The position numbers were made by a program, and so were the translations under genes. From the NCBI GenBank assembly GCA_026182355.1, contig JAPFBL010000006.1, positions 7,592,501 through 7,656,500 on the forward strand: DNA of 64,000 nucleotides, read 5' to 3'. Shown here piece after piece: positions 49,047 to 62,368 of the stretch. Under the pieces are notes generated by a model. That model was given only the letters and a program-made list of their open reading frames with translations, was not told the origin of the DNA and did no database searches. The first letter of the stretch is position 1. The number at the start of each line of letters is the position of its first letter. This DNA comes from Hermatobates lingyangjiaoensis (Eukaryota; Arthropoda; Insecta; Hemiptera; Hermatobatidae).

Positions 49047-50109
49047 TGCAGTGTTTGCCATAAACCTGTAATGCACTTACCAGGCCCAATTTATTGACGT
49101 TAAAAATGTTAAAATATAAATTTTCAGACACAGGTTTCTTACAGTACTAAGAGTTTGTTTCTCTGAAGTCTTAAATAAATTATAATAACAAAATTATTTT
49201 TATTCAGATGCCTTAAATTCAGATGTTTTTTTCTTTACACCAGTAAATCTTATAAAGTGTAAAAAAATAGTCAATTTTAGTGTTAAATATTTTATTTTAG
49301 TTTAGTTATTGTCTTTATGAAATTAAAACAGTGAACAAATTTTCATATATTTGATAAATATTATAACTTACTATATATTATATTTATTAATATATGTTTT
49401 CAATTTATAGTAATATAAATCTAAGAAGTTTTAAAAACCCTGTTTAAGAGACATGAAAATAGCAAATTTATGGGATTTGTGTATCACCATACAGGCGGGC
49501 TTGGTTACAAAGGACGCTAGCTGACTGCTGTCCTTCGTAATAATGAATCTTCACCCATCAGTCCTTCATCCCCTGGGACTACTCAGAAGTAGTTAATCTT
49601 TCTTGTTCTCTAATATTTCGCCAGCTGGAAATGACTACAGTCTTTATGCCAACAATGCCAATCCGAGTAGTCAACTGTGCAAGCAATTTCTTAACGTTCA
49701 TGGAATATAAAATTAGGGTTAAAAAATTAAATAGAGTTTCCGAGTGTCCTTATTAGAACAATTCTATAGCAATTGTAATTGATAAAGTAAATGTAATTAT
49801 GTAAATAGAAAATATATCTGAATAGTATAACATACAGAAGAAAGGAATTAAATCAAAATATATCTTGCATTAATCATAATAAAATTACTTTATTATTATA
49901 ATAACGTTTTACATATTATATTAAAATTTGATCCAAATCCGTAAGAAATGGTTTCTGATTTAAAGTACAAACTGTTTCGGGGAAATAATTTTTTTTTTTA
50001 GATATTTAGAAATTTTAATTATCAAGTAATTCCCCCATCGTGGCATAGTGTTATATACAAGTAGAAGACATAATAAATTGTTAATTTAAGATAGGGAGTG
50101 TAACTTCAT

Positions 50110-50180
50110 CTCCGGATTAAGTCAGGTCAGGGGAGACGAGTCAGGTAACTTCCTCTTTCTTTGGTTTCATGGCACGCCTC
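50110..50180 (-). other. Possible short terminal exon
   Basis: A good acceptor (TGTTTATTTCAG) at 50181 is followed by a GC-richer segment open in two frames, ending KPKKEEVT or GSYLTRLP before stops. No upstream partner exon was found, so this is only a candidate. Confidence 0.2.
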
Positions 50181-50274
50181 CTGAAATAAACAAAAACATC
50201 TTTAAAACGAATATTTCATTTAATTAATAAAGTTAAAATATGAAATATATTAAATTTATATAACTATAATCTTA

Positions 50275-50613
50275 AACAAAACTATAGTTTATCGGGACTC
50301 GGTCAGTTCTTCAAGTTCAAACTAAACTCTCATTTCCAACGTTTCGGTCTTTATTTAAAACCTTTTTCATAGGCAGAAGTATAAATTTTGAAACAGAAAA
50401 ACTAAGTATTGCATTACAAAATATTTTATACAGAAAAATAGTATGTGGATTTTTCTTTGTAAAATATTTTGTAATGTAATACTCAGTTTTTCTGTTTCAA
50501 AATTTATACTTCTTCCTATGAAAAAGGTTTTAAATAAACACCGAAACGTTGGCAATGAGAGTTTAATTTGAACTTGAAGAACTGACCGAGTCCCGATAAA
50601 CTATAGTTTTGTT
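50275..50613. mobile_element. Large foldback element, ~165-bp arms
   Basis: The arms at 50275-50439 and 50449-50613 are near-perfect inverted repeats around a 9-nt loop. Each arm, read toward the outside, holds CCTATGAAAAAGGTTTTAAA then AACACCGAAACGTTGG. CGAAACGTTGG after a hairpin is typical of Penelope-like terminal repeats. The outer flank (GTTTCTATTCCACGGTCGAT) is shared with 31221-31462. Confidence 0.75.
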
Positions 50614-51182
50614 TCTATTCCACGGTCGATACTTTTATCAATATAATCTTAAATATAACACAGAAATATTTGGATTTTTGAATGGTCAATCGGTATTTTA
50701 TTATTACTTTAAAGCATTATTAAATAATATATCACTTTCTTTTTTTAATACATTACCACAGGCAATTCTACAATGTAGTTTTTAGCTGAAATCTCATGAA
50801 TACAACATTTGTTTTTCAGATCACATAAACGCAATGAAATGTAAGTTCTAAAATTACACAATAAAATTGCAAAGTAATTTTTTCGATAAAATAATGTTTT
50901 TTATGAGAGGTTTAAACCATAAACTACGAGAAATCTAAGAAAAGTGTCACAAAAAAGGTGATTTAAGATTAGTTACGTTACTTTTTCAACATGAGTAAAT
51001 ATCTTATAGTAATACATCATAAACTTTCAACTTAAAAACACAATGCAAAAACAAACAGCAGTAGTTGTACAAGCAAACATTAATATAAACTCATTAATTA
51101 ATAAATATTAATTAATATTTACATTAATTAAAACATTAATATAAACTCTGTAAAATTTATTTGATCTACCAGAATAACCCGA

Positions 51183-51188
51183 TTTATT
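51183..51188 (-). terminator. Polyadenylation signal AATAAA
   Basis: Minus-strand AATAAA lies 71 nt after the stop codon at 51259. A second is at 51161-51156. Confidence 0.6.
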
Positions 51189-51258
51189 TGATTAATATCA
51201 GAGTGATTGTTTGATAAATATTTGAGCAACTGAGTACTGACTGAATGGATTAGAGAAG

Positions 51259-51838
51259 TTAGTGGTGGTGGCCGGCGTAAATGTGCTTGACCCTGTAGAT
51301 GGGGACATGGACGGGGTAGGGCTTAGGCACGGGGTAAGGGATCTTCTTGATGATCTCGACAGGGTAGGGCTTTTCGATGGGGTAGGGGACATGCTTCTCG
51401 ACAGGGACAGTGACAGTCTTCTCCACGTGAATAGGGACGGGCACCTTGATGGCGATGGGATGTGGGACCTTGATGGGGATGGGGTGTGGCACGGGGACTG
51501 GCACGGGCTGTGGCACGGGGACAGGGATCTTCTTGTACACGGGCACCTCGACGTGCTTCTCCACCTCCACCTGCTGGGACCAGCCGCCTCCATAGCCACC
51601 TCCGTACCCACTGCTGTAGCTCCCTCCATATCCACCGCTGTGCCCTCCACTGGCCCCTCCTGCCCATCCACCTCCGCTCTCACTTATGCTGTGTCCTCCA
51701 CTGCTTGATCCATAATTCACTTCCGGGTAGCTACCTCCTTCGTAACTAGTTCCTCCATGTCCAGCATAACTGCTACTTCCTCCATAGCTCGTGTCATACC
51801 CTCCACCTCCCAAGTGGTTTACATCTCCACCTTCATAC
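51259..51838 (-). CDS. Gly/Tyr-rich plus Pro/Val-rich structural protein, exon 3
   Basis: After an acceptor GGCATTTCCAG the exon starts with one base that completes a split Gly codon, then runs 192 residues to TAA. The first half is Gly/Ser/Tyr-rich (GGGGYDTSYGGSSSYAGHGG, then GGYGGSYSSGYGGGYGGG). After WSQQVEVEKHVEVPVYKK it changes to Pro/Val/Lys repeats: IPVPVPQPVPVPVPHPIPIK, VPHPIAIKVPVPIHVEKT and EKPYPVEIIKKIPYPVPKPY. It ends RVKHIYAGHHH. Such bipartite low-complexity proteins occur in insect cuticle and eggshell (for example Drosophila Vajk-type PVxVPxP proteins), where Gly/Tyr parts can be cross-linked. No RR domain is present. Joined to exons 1 and 2 the protein is 228 aa. GC content is far above the surroundings. 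Open frames on the other strand here are shadows. Confidence 0.9.
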
Positions 51839-52966
51839 CTGGAAATGCCATCATTATTTTTTGAATTATCATTATTACACATGATCGTCATAATATTTTG
51901 ACCGTTCACGGTATTCCTTTGTACTAAAAGGTTGGTGATAATATTTTATCAGGAAGTCAAGACATGGCAGCTGTATTCATTCTCAATACCACGCATTCAT
52001 TCTTCATTACCTTATCTTTTTTCCAAGATTTAAAATTGTTCTATTGCTTTTACCTTTCAATTAAGAACACTTAGAATATTCCAACTTTTAAAAACTGCAG
52101 TAATGTACTATACTTCATGTACAAAATTAGCAATTATGATAAGTTTGTAATATTATTTCAATAATAACAATACCAGTAAAAATAAGTTAACCTCATTTCG
52201 ATGCATGAAGAGAACTAAGAATGAGGCAGTGGACCGGCTGGAAAAGGTTAATGCCAAACAAACCTTATACAACCTGGAGGCTTTTTCCTTAACACACCCC
52301 ACCTTTCTCAAAGATTCAATCAAAGAATGGATGAAGAGTGAAGCGTATGCTGGGTGGATGAAATAACGGTGTCTAATTTTGTCTAAGATGCTTACTTCAA
52401 CTGAACTTAAACGTAATGAAAATATGAAAATTAAAAGGAAAAATTTAAAACAATATTTAATATATCTAACAGGACATTGTCCTCTTAACTACCGCTGCAA
52501 TATTTTCATAAAAATAATTCAGACTCGGTCTGTAAGAGGCTGAAACTGTTAAACACATTCTATATATTCAAACATTGCATCCCATTCTATGTGAATGAGA
52601 AGCAATCGCCTATAAGAGTTTAACGATTTTTGGCTAATTATACCTAAAACTATCAGAAGTAGAGATACTATCTACTCTAGTAGAGATAATTATGTTGTAC
52701 ATGAAAGACCTTAAACACCAAAGTTAAAAAACGACAAAGGTATGCACAATGTGTAAATACGGTTGTGGTGCTCACGAATCACGTGCATTTACAGTCCCAA
52801 GTTTTGGGTTTGACCGTCATCAGGAGGAAGAAAGACATAAGACATAGATTACTGCAGAGAGACGGTTGTTTTGTTTCTTTTCTATTTTCTTCTTATAAAG
52901 ATGGATACACCGAAAGTTAGATAAGCACATTTACAGTGTGGAGATTAGACAAAGTAGAGATTTAAC

Positions 52967-52981
52967 CCCCCCCCCCCCCCA
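52967..52981 (+). repeat. Poly-C tract
   Basis: About 15 consecutive C, followed by ACATATATATA, in an AT-rich intron. Confidence 0.85.
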
Positions 52982-54059
52982 CATATATATAAAATATTGT
53001 CTGACATAAAAGTCATTATAAATAATGTAAAATATGTGATATTGAAAAGTTACATGTAAACTTTAATTACATAATAACATTTCTTTAACCTATAATAAAC
53101 CTTGTAATTTTTTTAAATGAAGGATTATTTAAATAATTTAAAAAACTACGTTAAAAAAGTGTATCAAATTTAACTACTCAATGTGAGTTAATTGGTTAGA
53201 ACTGTTTCATTATATAAAATATGTTATGTTCCTGAAAGATATTGAAATGCATAAGGAATAATAGAGAATAAGGGAGTTGATTTGTGGGAGAAAGAGTTTA
53301 TTACACCTGTTGGGAAAGGTCAGCTTTGTTTATGCGGGAGTGGCTCGTCGACCATCTCCGGAGAAAGCGCATTGCAAATGTCATAAGAGTTGCATCACAC
53401 TTGACCCCTCATTTGCTGACCAACAAATTACTACTAGCAGAGCAGTAGTGTACCATCGATTTCTATATATTTTTTTTTATAATCATTAGTGTATCGTTTA
53501 ATCTATTTATAGAAATTTTATATAACAGCCATTTTTATACTTTCAATTACTGTTTAATTCCATTTACTCCCTTTAATTTTAATTAAAACAGTTATTTATC
53601 TCCTGAAAAACCATTAACAGGAATCACTTCTGATTACTGCTAACTTAACTATCTCACAATAATTTTTGATATTTACAGAAAATCACCTGCTTTAGTGATT
53701 CCCATATTAAGCCTTTAATAAGTATTAGGAGAAAGTATCATTAAAGATAATGTGCTAGGATATAGTCCCCATTTTATATTAATTCAGGAAGTCTGCAAAA
53801 AAGAGATACCATTATTTATAAGATCCAGTTAGCGTCAAAGGCAGGTGCTGTACTTCTCGGAAAAGACGTTGTATTATATTCAGGTTATTATTTAAAACAA
53901 TGTTACCAGAATATTGAAAATTTCTTATCAGTAGTTACTCAAGTTTAATTGTGAATAATATATAACCAATGCATAAAATCAAAATGAAAAACTTTTATGA
54001 ACGTCTTTTTAAAACACTTTTTAAACTATCACCCTTTTTGAATTTTAGTAATAATTAAT

Positions 54060-54150
54060 ATTTCTTTATCATAATTAAGAATTATTCTATATATTTCTTT
54101 ATTATAATTACGAATTATTCTATATATTTCTTTATCATAATTAAGAAGTA
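54060..54150 (-). repeat. 33-bp tandem repeat, ~2.7 copies
   Basis: TTTCTTTATCATAATTAAGA then ATTATTCTATATA is repeated head to tail with few changes. The minus strand reads as a KEIYRIIxNYD repeat, but without any gene context. Confidence 0.7.
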
Positions 54151-54869
54151 TAATATAATAATTAAATACTAGATATAATTTAAATCTAGAAACATGAAAC
54201 ATGAAAAATTCCACAGTTAAACATGAAACATGTTTATCACATGTTTGAAAGCGTGATAAACAATTATTAGTGATAAACAAAAATTAGTGAAAAACAATAA
54301 ATACGATTAAATATGGATAATGTTAGGAGCTGATTTAATTCATAATGATTATTAAATTTATGAAATTTCAAACTAATTTTAATAATGTTTTTTAAATTCA
54401 AGAATAATTGTAGTATTTATAAGATACAGGTGTCGTTTGACAGCCCTAATGAAATAACATTCAAGGCAGCCCTAATGAAATGGTGAAGAGGACAGGGGGT
54501 CCGTGTGGCGCTACTGTCAGACCTCGAGAGGCCACAAAGCCGATAAGAAGCGTTACTTCCTGGTCGCGTAGAATGCAAACGCCTTCCTTCAGGCTTTCCA
54601 CCGCCCATTAGGCGCCGCCACATTCGGCTCGCTTCAAATTGTCCTGAATCGCTTTAACTCGGCGTCACTTCGTCTTTAACTCCTTAACCACTTCATACAT
54701 GACTCTTCTTTTGTATCCATGAAACACACCTGCTGAAGATTAATCGGTCAAGAGCTTGTGCCAGCACATGGCTGTCTATTACATGGCTAGCATATTCATA
54801 TAGTCTTCCTGTTGGCTGAAATGATCGATTGCCGGGTAGTAATCAAAACGGAACAGCCTTTCTCTAAAG

Positions 54870-55005
54870 ATCTGTCAACAATAGACTTTCCTTAGATCAT
54901 GACCACTGTTACCCAGCCAGGTACTACAATTTGCCTACCGCCGACACCAGCAATTTCTACATCTATCATCCACTCTACAACTACACTTACGAGAAGACTT
55001 TCTAG
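54870..55005 (+). other. Possible terminal exon fragment, unidentified
   Basis: A GC-richer stretch reads LSLDHDHCYPARYYNLPTAD then TSNFYIYHPLYNYTYEKTF and a TAG, in one frame. CCCAGCCAG could be an acceptor near 54923. Tyr-rich content is reminiscent of cuticle proteins, but no partner exon or homologue was recognised. Confidence 0.22.
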
Positions 55006-55186
55006 CTGTTAGATACTAACGTCACCAACACGCGTCACACTCAATCCACAGTGGCAATCCATATCCTATATCTTTTTTAACCTACACCGCAGTTAAGTTT
55101 CATGAAATTGGAAATGATAAAAAATATTCATAAGAAATAGATTTTTCTAGCAATATCTTTAATATATTTTAATTAAGATAATATTT

Positions 55187-55237
55187 ATAAAATTATATTT
55201 GATGGGAGAATTATAAAATTATATTTGATGGGAGAAA
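55187..55237 (+). repeat. 26-bp tandem duplication
   Basis: ATAAAATTATATTTGATGGG then AGAA occurs twice in direct succession. Confidence 0.75.
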
Positions 55238-58211
55238 GCCATATTAGTGAGAAACATATTATTTAGTTCCACAAATATTTTGTTTTCTTTCCATGATTTG
55301 GTCAATAATATTTGTAAAACTACTGAAGATGCACGATTCTATCTATTTCATTCTCTTATTCTGGATGCTTCATTCTTTAGATCTAAATTTATAAAATCGG
55401 CACGAATTGTTGAATTTATTTCACTTTCTCAATTGGAAGATTTGTACAAGTTTTCTTCTGGTGTTCATGTACAATTCAATTTAATTTATTTTATATATTA
55501 TTTTAATTTTTCGATATCAAATGATTCCATTGGTCAGTCACAAATGCTTTTAATTAATTAATCTTTGTAATTATTATAGAATAATATTTTTTTTCAGGCA
55601 TATTGAAACTACAACCTTATTTTTTAATGACAAAAGAAAATCATACAGAAACTATTTTACATTCTGATAGTTGTTTATATATATTTCTTTCTTTTCTTTT
55701 TTAGTTGTTTTCTTCGTTTTAATAAGGATACGATGAAATCACAAAGTACAACATGTTTTTTCTGCCTGTATGGTTAAACCAAGAAGACATTCAAGATATT
55801 TAGACTAGTAAACTTCGTTTGTCCCTAATATTTCGTTTTTTGTATAGAGGATCAAAATTCACAGTTTAATGTTTGAACATAAAAAGGTTTACAACGTAAA
55901 ATCATACAACTTATTAAAATATTTATTTTTCATTTAATATATTGTTTAAATGATTTAAACGCCTTCATTCAATTAGCGCATTACATTCCATTTAACGCCT
56001 AGGACAATATTAAGTTTCCTAATGGTATTAAGTAGAAGTCTATGTGAAATAAGACGAAAATGTTCCAAATTTATCGCATCAGAACTGAACTGGGACCATA
56101 TCAGATAATTTTGTTTTTATTGTTAAAATTGGATAGCCGCCCTTGACATATTGCTTGAAGGATATTAATGAAACAATTAATAATTCAGTTCATATTGATA
56201 AATTCTAGAAGTATATTTAATACTTTCAAAAAGTATGAAATATAAACAAGGTTTTTTTTGAAGGATGAGGAGAAGGATGAAAGAAGTTCATGATCTTGGC
56301 CTTACAGAGGTCATTACTACGCGAGTCGATGGAGTAGAACTACCTTTCCACGTCACCGATAACTAATAACCACGATGGAAACAATCATGCAATGACGCTG
56401 TCCATTACGTCATTTCAAGTATCTTTATTATGAGTTTTCTAAAAGGCAATTTTTGTCAGCACCCAAGCAACAAATAGATCTGTGCAGTCTTAGATCACTC
56501 TGCAGTTCCTCAACACGGAAATTCTGTGAATCAGTGTACCAGAAGGGAGTCAACTTTCATTGCATTACATGTAGCATAGCTTCCAGTTGACCAATTACAA
56601 TTAAATATTAATGAATAGACTAATTATCTTTTATATGTCATTTACCATATAAATTTACCATTTTAAGTTCAAGTATCCAAATTATTTCTTAACTGAAAAA
56701 AAACATGAATTAACATGTGCAAAAAAACGATAACAAATGAAAGCTATTGGAAGGGTCAATAAATCCCGAAATACGCTACAATCAACTTACGATGACTTCT
56801 GCTTTGTACTTGTGCAGTTGTTTATAACTTCTATCATTTTTTTGTAAAAGATGTTTATTTCATTTTAAAATATGCTTAAAAAATCTTGAAGTTCAGTCAG
56901 AAGTTAAGTTCATATATAAAACATATATAATTTATGAAACTCTTAAAAAGAATACATCGTCGGTTGTATAAATGTTAGCTTATTTCAGATGTGTTCTATA
57001 GATAGAGACTCCATACTCTTCATTGAATTGTGATACTGATTCAGTAAAACAATTGTACGTAACTATAAATACTTATGATGCACATATACGTTTGAAAATA
57101 TAAGTGTAATATGGTCTTTAGGAACTGCTTTGTATGTGATCTTGTGGTGGGTAATACAATAAGTTTAGTTTGTCCTTTGCAATTCAATCATTTATGTAAT
57201 GGTTTTTTGTTTTTTAATATTCACCTGTTTATTTTTTTGCGTTGGTAAATAAAGTAAAGCGATCATAAAGAAATATTAATTTTGACATATTTACTGACTT
57301 GCGGTGTATTGAATACACTCTTTTTCATGACATCCTGAACACAACTGGGTAGAAGTCAATTGAGAATATTCTAAACTAGCTTAAAGACGCACTATTTGTC
57401 AAACTCTCATGGGGTTTGACAGTCATCAAGTGATTCCCGTGAAATAGAACTTTTTTTGTAATCAGATAATTTTTAAAACATGGGAAACGTACATTATCGT
57501 ATTTACGTCAAAATGATTACTAATTTGAACCCACTCAATAGTGGATGAACAATTGGTAGTGACCTAGCAATAAATTTAAAGTTTATAGGTAATGGCTTAA
57601 AATTAATATTGCATGCTAAACATTTCATGAACTTAGTAAATTGAATAGAGGAACATAACATTCAAAGCGACAACCATTAAGTTCCAACTGTAGTTCCTAC
57701 TAGATTCTGAAAAAAGATATTAATTTCTGTAATAACTGACATAATGAAACATAACTATAATTAGTGACATTAAAATAAGTGGAGTTATTAAACTGATTGT
57801 CTTTACGTTTTATAATACGTTTCTTATAGTAAAGTTGAGTCTAGCATGCTTAGGATTTATAAAGAAATGTTTAAGATCCAGTGCAACACAATGATAAAAG
57901 AACCTACAATTTCTTATGGCCAAGTTACGTTCTGAGTATATATTGCAATGATTTCTGTTAAATATATTTCCTTTCTTCTCTTCTATCTCACTTTAGGTAC
58001 TTGGATATACTTAATAATAATTTATACGTATGATTTATTGAGCATAGGACCTTAATATAAACTACTATTATATATTCATCTAATAAAAGATAACTAACAT
58101 TGAGTTAACTACTGAAAATATGTGTAGAATATTTTAATATCTATTAATGCTAACGTTATACAGCGTTGAAAATGTTCAGATTATAAATTAATATAATATA
58201 GGATTTCTCAC

Positions 58212-58306
58212 CCTTGGTGGTATGGCATATCAGAAATACTCCTTCTTAGAAGTTGGCCTGCAGATACTGCCAGGTAGCAGAAAAGGAAGCAGACACCACA
58301 AGTATT
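58212..58306 (-). CDS. Gly/Tyr- and Pro/Val-rich protein gene, exon 2 (signal peptide)
   Basis: After an acceptor TTTATTTGTCTCAG the exon reads NTCGVCFLFCYLAVSAGQLL, then RRSISDMPYHQ and two bases (GG), to a donor GG|GTGAGA. The hydrophobic run CFLFCYLAVSA with small residues before GQ is a clear signal peptide and cleavage site. Joined to exon 1 the protein starts MQIQNTCGVCFLFCYLAVSA. Its phase-2 end fits the single base at the start of exon 3 (GG|G, Gly), giving PYHQGYEGGDV. Phases agree at both junctions without adjustment. Both introns are long (4.1 and 6.4 kb) and rich in repeats. Confidence 0.85.
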
Positions 58307-59314
58307 CTGAGACAAATAAAACACCTTTAAGAAACAACAAACTACAACAACAACAAACTTGATAATTAATTTGTTTTGATTAAAGAAAGTGTCGTCTTGG
58401 AAACTTGGTTTGTAAAGTCGCACGATTACCGGGGTTCAAATCTCTGAAATAAATAGTGTTATACATTGTTTGAGATTTTTTATACCTTCAACAAGTCTGT
58501 TGATGTATGTCCCCTTATAATTAATGTGTATATAAAAAATATAAATAAATGCAATTCTAATATTTATATTATTTTTACTTAAAAAGTACTGTAGTGGTAT
58601 ATAAAACAGGGACTTCATGGTGATTGAAGTCACACGAGTATTATCATGAAGAGGTACTTTCAATGTTTTAGGGTATGATACCTTGATCAAGGTTTTAGGA
58701 TATCGTTGTAAGTTTAAATAATTATTGCTCAAAATAAGAATCATTACTGGTTCTTAGCTGAGTGAAGCTAAACTTTTGGGAACTGAATATGCATTAATTG
58801 ACTTATTAAACACTGAAACTGAAATAACATCTTCTATTAAATACAGTAATTATTCCAATTATAGTTATCAATTGTCAAATATTTTACAACTCCATACGGT
58901 TTTGATCATTTATTTGAATACACATTTTACATAAACTGATATAGCTGACATAGTCTGTTTGATTGTTTTTTAAGAATTATTTCAGTGACTTTGAAATTCG
59001 AGTTGAACTGCTAAGAAAGGTAAACTTTCTATAATAAGAGGTAACTTTAAAGTATTTTTAAGTTTTGATGCTGGGAATGTGTGGTTCATTTTGATAAACG
59101 ACCCGTAGTCGTGTTTCATCAAATAAGCAGCTTTTGAATACGTTTATTTACTTTCGCTGTTTGATTATTACGTACAAACTGATCACCTAATTTTGAGAAA
59201 TATCTATATATATATATTCGTGTATACTGGCAGCAAGTCTTCTTTTAAACAAGTGTTGTTAAAAAGTACAGCGGCTTCAGCATTAATAATCTTTTTAGAA
59301 AGATGTTCTATTTG

Positions 59315-59316
<2 letters not shown>

Positions 59317-59360
<44 letters not shown>
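59317..59360. repeat. (TA)n microsatellite
   Basis: TA run of about 44 bp in intron 1 of the minus-strand gene. Confidence 0.9.
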
Positions 59361-59363
<3 letters not shown>

Positions 59364-60974
59364 GTGAACAATGGAAACAAGTATAGTTTTGTAAATGTAA
59401 GTATTTCCAGTGATTATGTTCTTCAAGGTAGCTTCAATTTTAAAAAAAGCAATGAAGTTGAATGTCTAAAAAAAATTGGAGTTTACCGCATTAAAAGTGT
59501 AGTAAGTTAGTGAGGTAAGTGAGCATCTCTGATTGTTTATCCAGTTTGAAAATAATTTTTGTGATTTATAAATGCCCCAACTATTGTATTTAGCAAACAA
59601 GCAATTTTGATTGTAATTTATATGACTTAGGATCCAAACACATATTTGAAAAACGTATAAAGTTTCGATATTCCTATGTTATCATTCTTTTGATGCAATA
59701 AGAAATGACAGTTTATTTTTTACACGTATTACCAACCAGAAACTTATAGTCCAAACGAATAGTTCAATTATTTTATAGTTACAAATATTCAGAAATTAAA
59801 TTTATAATCAATTTTATTTCTCAAATTCCCTGTCACTTTAATGTCTTCTATTGAAGAAATAAAAGTCAAAAATGTTTATAAGGTTTACAATGTATTCATA
59901 CGATTTACTAACAGTAGTATTCTGAGCTTTGTCTGGAAAAATTTTTAGAGGCAAAAAGTTCAGATACTTTGTTCATATTAGATATTAATTATTCATTATT
60001 TAATTAAATTATTAAAAATATAACATTATTATTAATATTAATAAAATAATATTAAATTATGTTAATTATATTATTATTATTAAAAGTACATTATGTTATA
60101 AACTATAACGGTTATATGCCTCTCTTTGATCTTTGTCAATTGTACATTTACATTGAAGTTCTGATGGGCCGAAAAGAAGTAAAGTGATCACCAACAAGTT
60201 TGTCTTTGATGGTAATCAAACTAGAAGAGGAATGATAACATCAATTATATCAGTTTTGTAGCATGTATAAATAAACAAAGGTACAAATTTGAAATTTGTA
60301 TTGCAAAGAAATTCTATGACAGTATACAAAACTTCTATGCATAGAAGATCAGTATAGATAGAAGAGTGGAGCCATTTTCGGAAGAAGAATTTACTTTGGG
60401 AAGAACAATTCAAATGACAGTGTTTTCATTTTTTAGCAGCTATGAGGTTTTACCTATATCACAAAACTTTCCACTGCTCTAGCTAACAATGACAAAATAT
60501 CAAAAGGAAGGATCAAATAAAAGAATGTGAACTGAAGTATGAAGAAAAAAAACTTCCTGCAATTTAAATTGAATAGGATAGTCAAAGAAAATTAAACGCT
60601 TGAATTTTTATGAGAAAATGGTGTTCTTAACAAATTACTTTTTTTGAAACCAATCACCATTATTTATGACATTAATTATTTTATTATTATTAAAATCAAC
60701 ATAGTTTTCATTAGTAGAATTCTTTCATTCAAATTTTAATAAATATTCATGTAATGAAATGTAATTATTATATCCCTTTGTAATTGGAAATACATTTATA
60801 CCAAACATTTGATAATCATTTCAAATTATTTTTTAACTATAACAAAATATTTCTATATTTTGTTGTATATTTTATATAATTACTGCCTTCCTCCGGGACT
60901 CTTCACCTCCTGATGACGACGATGGTCGAACTATAGAAGTGAGTTAGTTATTCCTGTGTCTATCTGTGTGCTAT

Positions 60975-60976
<2 letters not shown>

Positions 60977-61008
<32 letters not shown>
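60977..61008. repeat. (TA)n microsatellite
   Basis: TA run directly left of the small foldback at 61041-61133. Confidence 0.9.
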
Positions 61009-61010
<2 letters not shown>

Positions 61011-61040
61011 AGATTTCACATAAACACGTGAAATAACAAT

Positions 61041-61133
61041 CAATGATCAAACCACAAAATGAAATAGAGAAAAAAAGACCGCTTGATACGGTTGGAAGAT
61101 CTTAGTCTTTTTTCCCCCATATCATATTGTGGT
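61041..61133. mobile_element. Compact foldback copy between (TA)n tracts
   Basis: Arms CAATGATCAAACCACAAAAT..AAAAAAAGAC and GTCTTTTTTCCC..ATTGTGGTTTGATCG pair around GACCGCTTGATACGGTTGGA and AGATCTTA. It is an internally shortened relative of the foldback at 63235-63444. Confidence 0.65.
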
Positions 61134-61139
61134 TTGATC

Positions 61140-61145
<6 letters not shown>

Positions 61146-61190
<45 letters not shown>
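61146..61190. repeat. (TA)n microsatellite
   Basis: TA run of about 45 bp directly right of the foldback at 61041-61133. Confidence 0.9.
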
Positions 61191-61192
<2 letters not shown>

Positions 61193-62368
61193 GCTTGTAT
61201 CTGTTTCTTACACAATTTCTCCAGTTTCCGGAATTCCTTCCTCCTCTATTCATTAAAACTATAAAGCTTATCACCAATATTGCTAGTCACAGATACCAAA
61301 TTGCTTGAAACAGTTACAAGCCAAATATGGGGCGTTATTTAACAATATATGTTTAAATGAAGGACTGCTATACATTTAGACAATAGAGTACGATCTTTCA
61401 ATAATCAATAATTCAACTTTGTTAGCGGGCATCTTCAGAAGAGGAAGCAATACAATGAGGAGAAAATTGTTGAGTCATATGAATAGGTTTTACAATAATC
61501 TGATCTACAAGATATCATATAAAAATATACATATGTATACAAGAATAATAGAGAAATCTGCGTATGTACTCCAGTCAAAATGAGAGATATCTGTCTTCGT
61601 CACGATTAGGAGTGTTTTTCTCGAATAGAGCTAGGCCTATTCAGTTATATAATTCATATTGATCATATTGATATTTGAATTTGTCTTTTTAAATATTCAT
61701 TTAATATATTACTATGTAAAATAATGTTTTCTATTAAGAGTTATATGATTTTATGGTATTATGTTGTTGGGAAGTAGTCTGAAATTCCGCAAGTCGTTCT
61801 TAAAGTGTTGTATGCAACGAACTACTATATAAACTTAATATTTTAAATGTTTATAAAAATAAACCATTTTTATAGCTAATAAATTATTATTTTTATGCAT
61901 AGTTATAATATATTTTTATAGATAATGAAATGTCGTTTGTTGAAAAATTATAAATTTTAATTGAAATATTTCTGTCTAATATAATGATAAGAAAAACTTC
62001 TTTATACCAATTAAATACTGTATGCAATTGTCCCAGAATATAACAATTGTTTTATATTTCTTTTTAATTATCTTAAGAAGCACTATTCTATTTATATATT
62101 ATTCAAAAACCTTAACTATTGATGTTTGTTTATTGCTAATATATTTAAATGCCAAGAATTATTTTTTAATTTTTGTCGTTCATAAAAAAATTGCGAGTAG
62201 TAGACTCTGTTTACTTTTAATTTAGAATTATTATAGATTTAAAGTAAATGCCATATTCTATAAGCTGACAAAGATTATGAAATTGGCCCTTTTAGACTAA
62301 GGTTTGGCGACCGCGGCTCATTGTTGACTACTGAGGGAGGATGACTAGGAGTTTATAGTGGGACTGAC

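Larger units (their letters stand above)
46054..50109. other. Intergenic, no gene recognised
   Basis: Apart from the 96-bp direct repeats and a hairpin it holds one coding-like stretch at 46490-46660 (minus, DDETIALITDGLVSSGITAC..). I cannot assign it and it lacks clear splice sites. A CTGATGACAAGAC motif is at 47760 (minus). Confidence 0.4.
51839..58211. other. Intron 2 of the Gly/Tyr- and Pro/Val-rich gene
   Basis: It holds a CTGATGACGGTC motif (52822, minus), the poly-C tract, two tandem repeats and GC-richer pockets at 53280-53450, 54420-54720 and 56300-56560, none assigned. Confidence 0.5.
58307..62368. other. Intron 1 of the Gly/Tyr- and Pro/Val-rich gene
   Basis: It holds three (TA)n tracts, a compact foldback, and a CCTGATGACGACGATGGTCG motif at 60909. 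No exon other than those listed is supported. Confidence 0.5.

Noticed and set aside
51198..51749. Several 87-161 aa ORFs on both strands over the Gly/Pro-rich exon
   Set aside because: They are shadow frames created by the GC-rich repetitive codons of the real exon at 51259-51838.
55247..55561. 104-aa ORF
   Set aside because: It starts at a non-ATG codon, has F/I/N-rich AT-driven composition, and has no promoter or splice support inside the intron of another gene.
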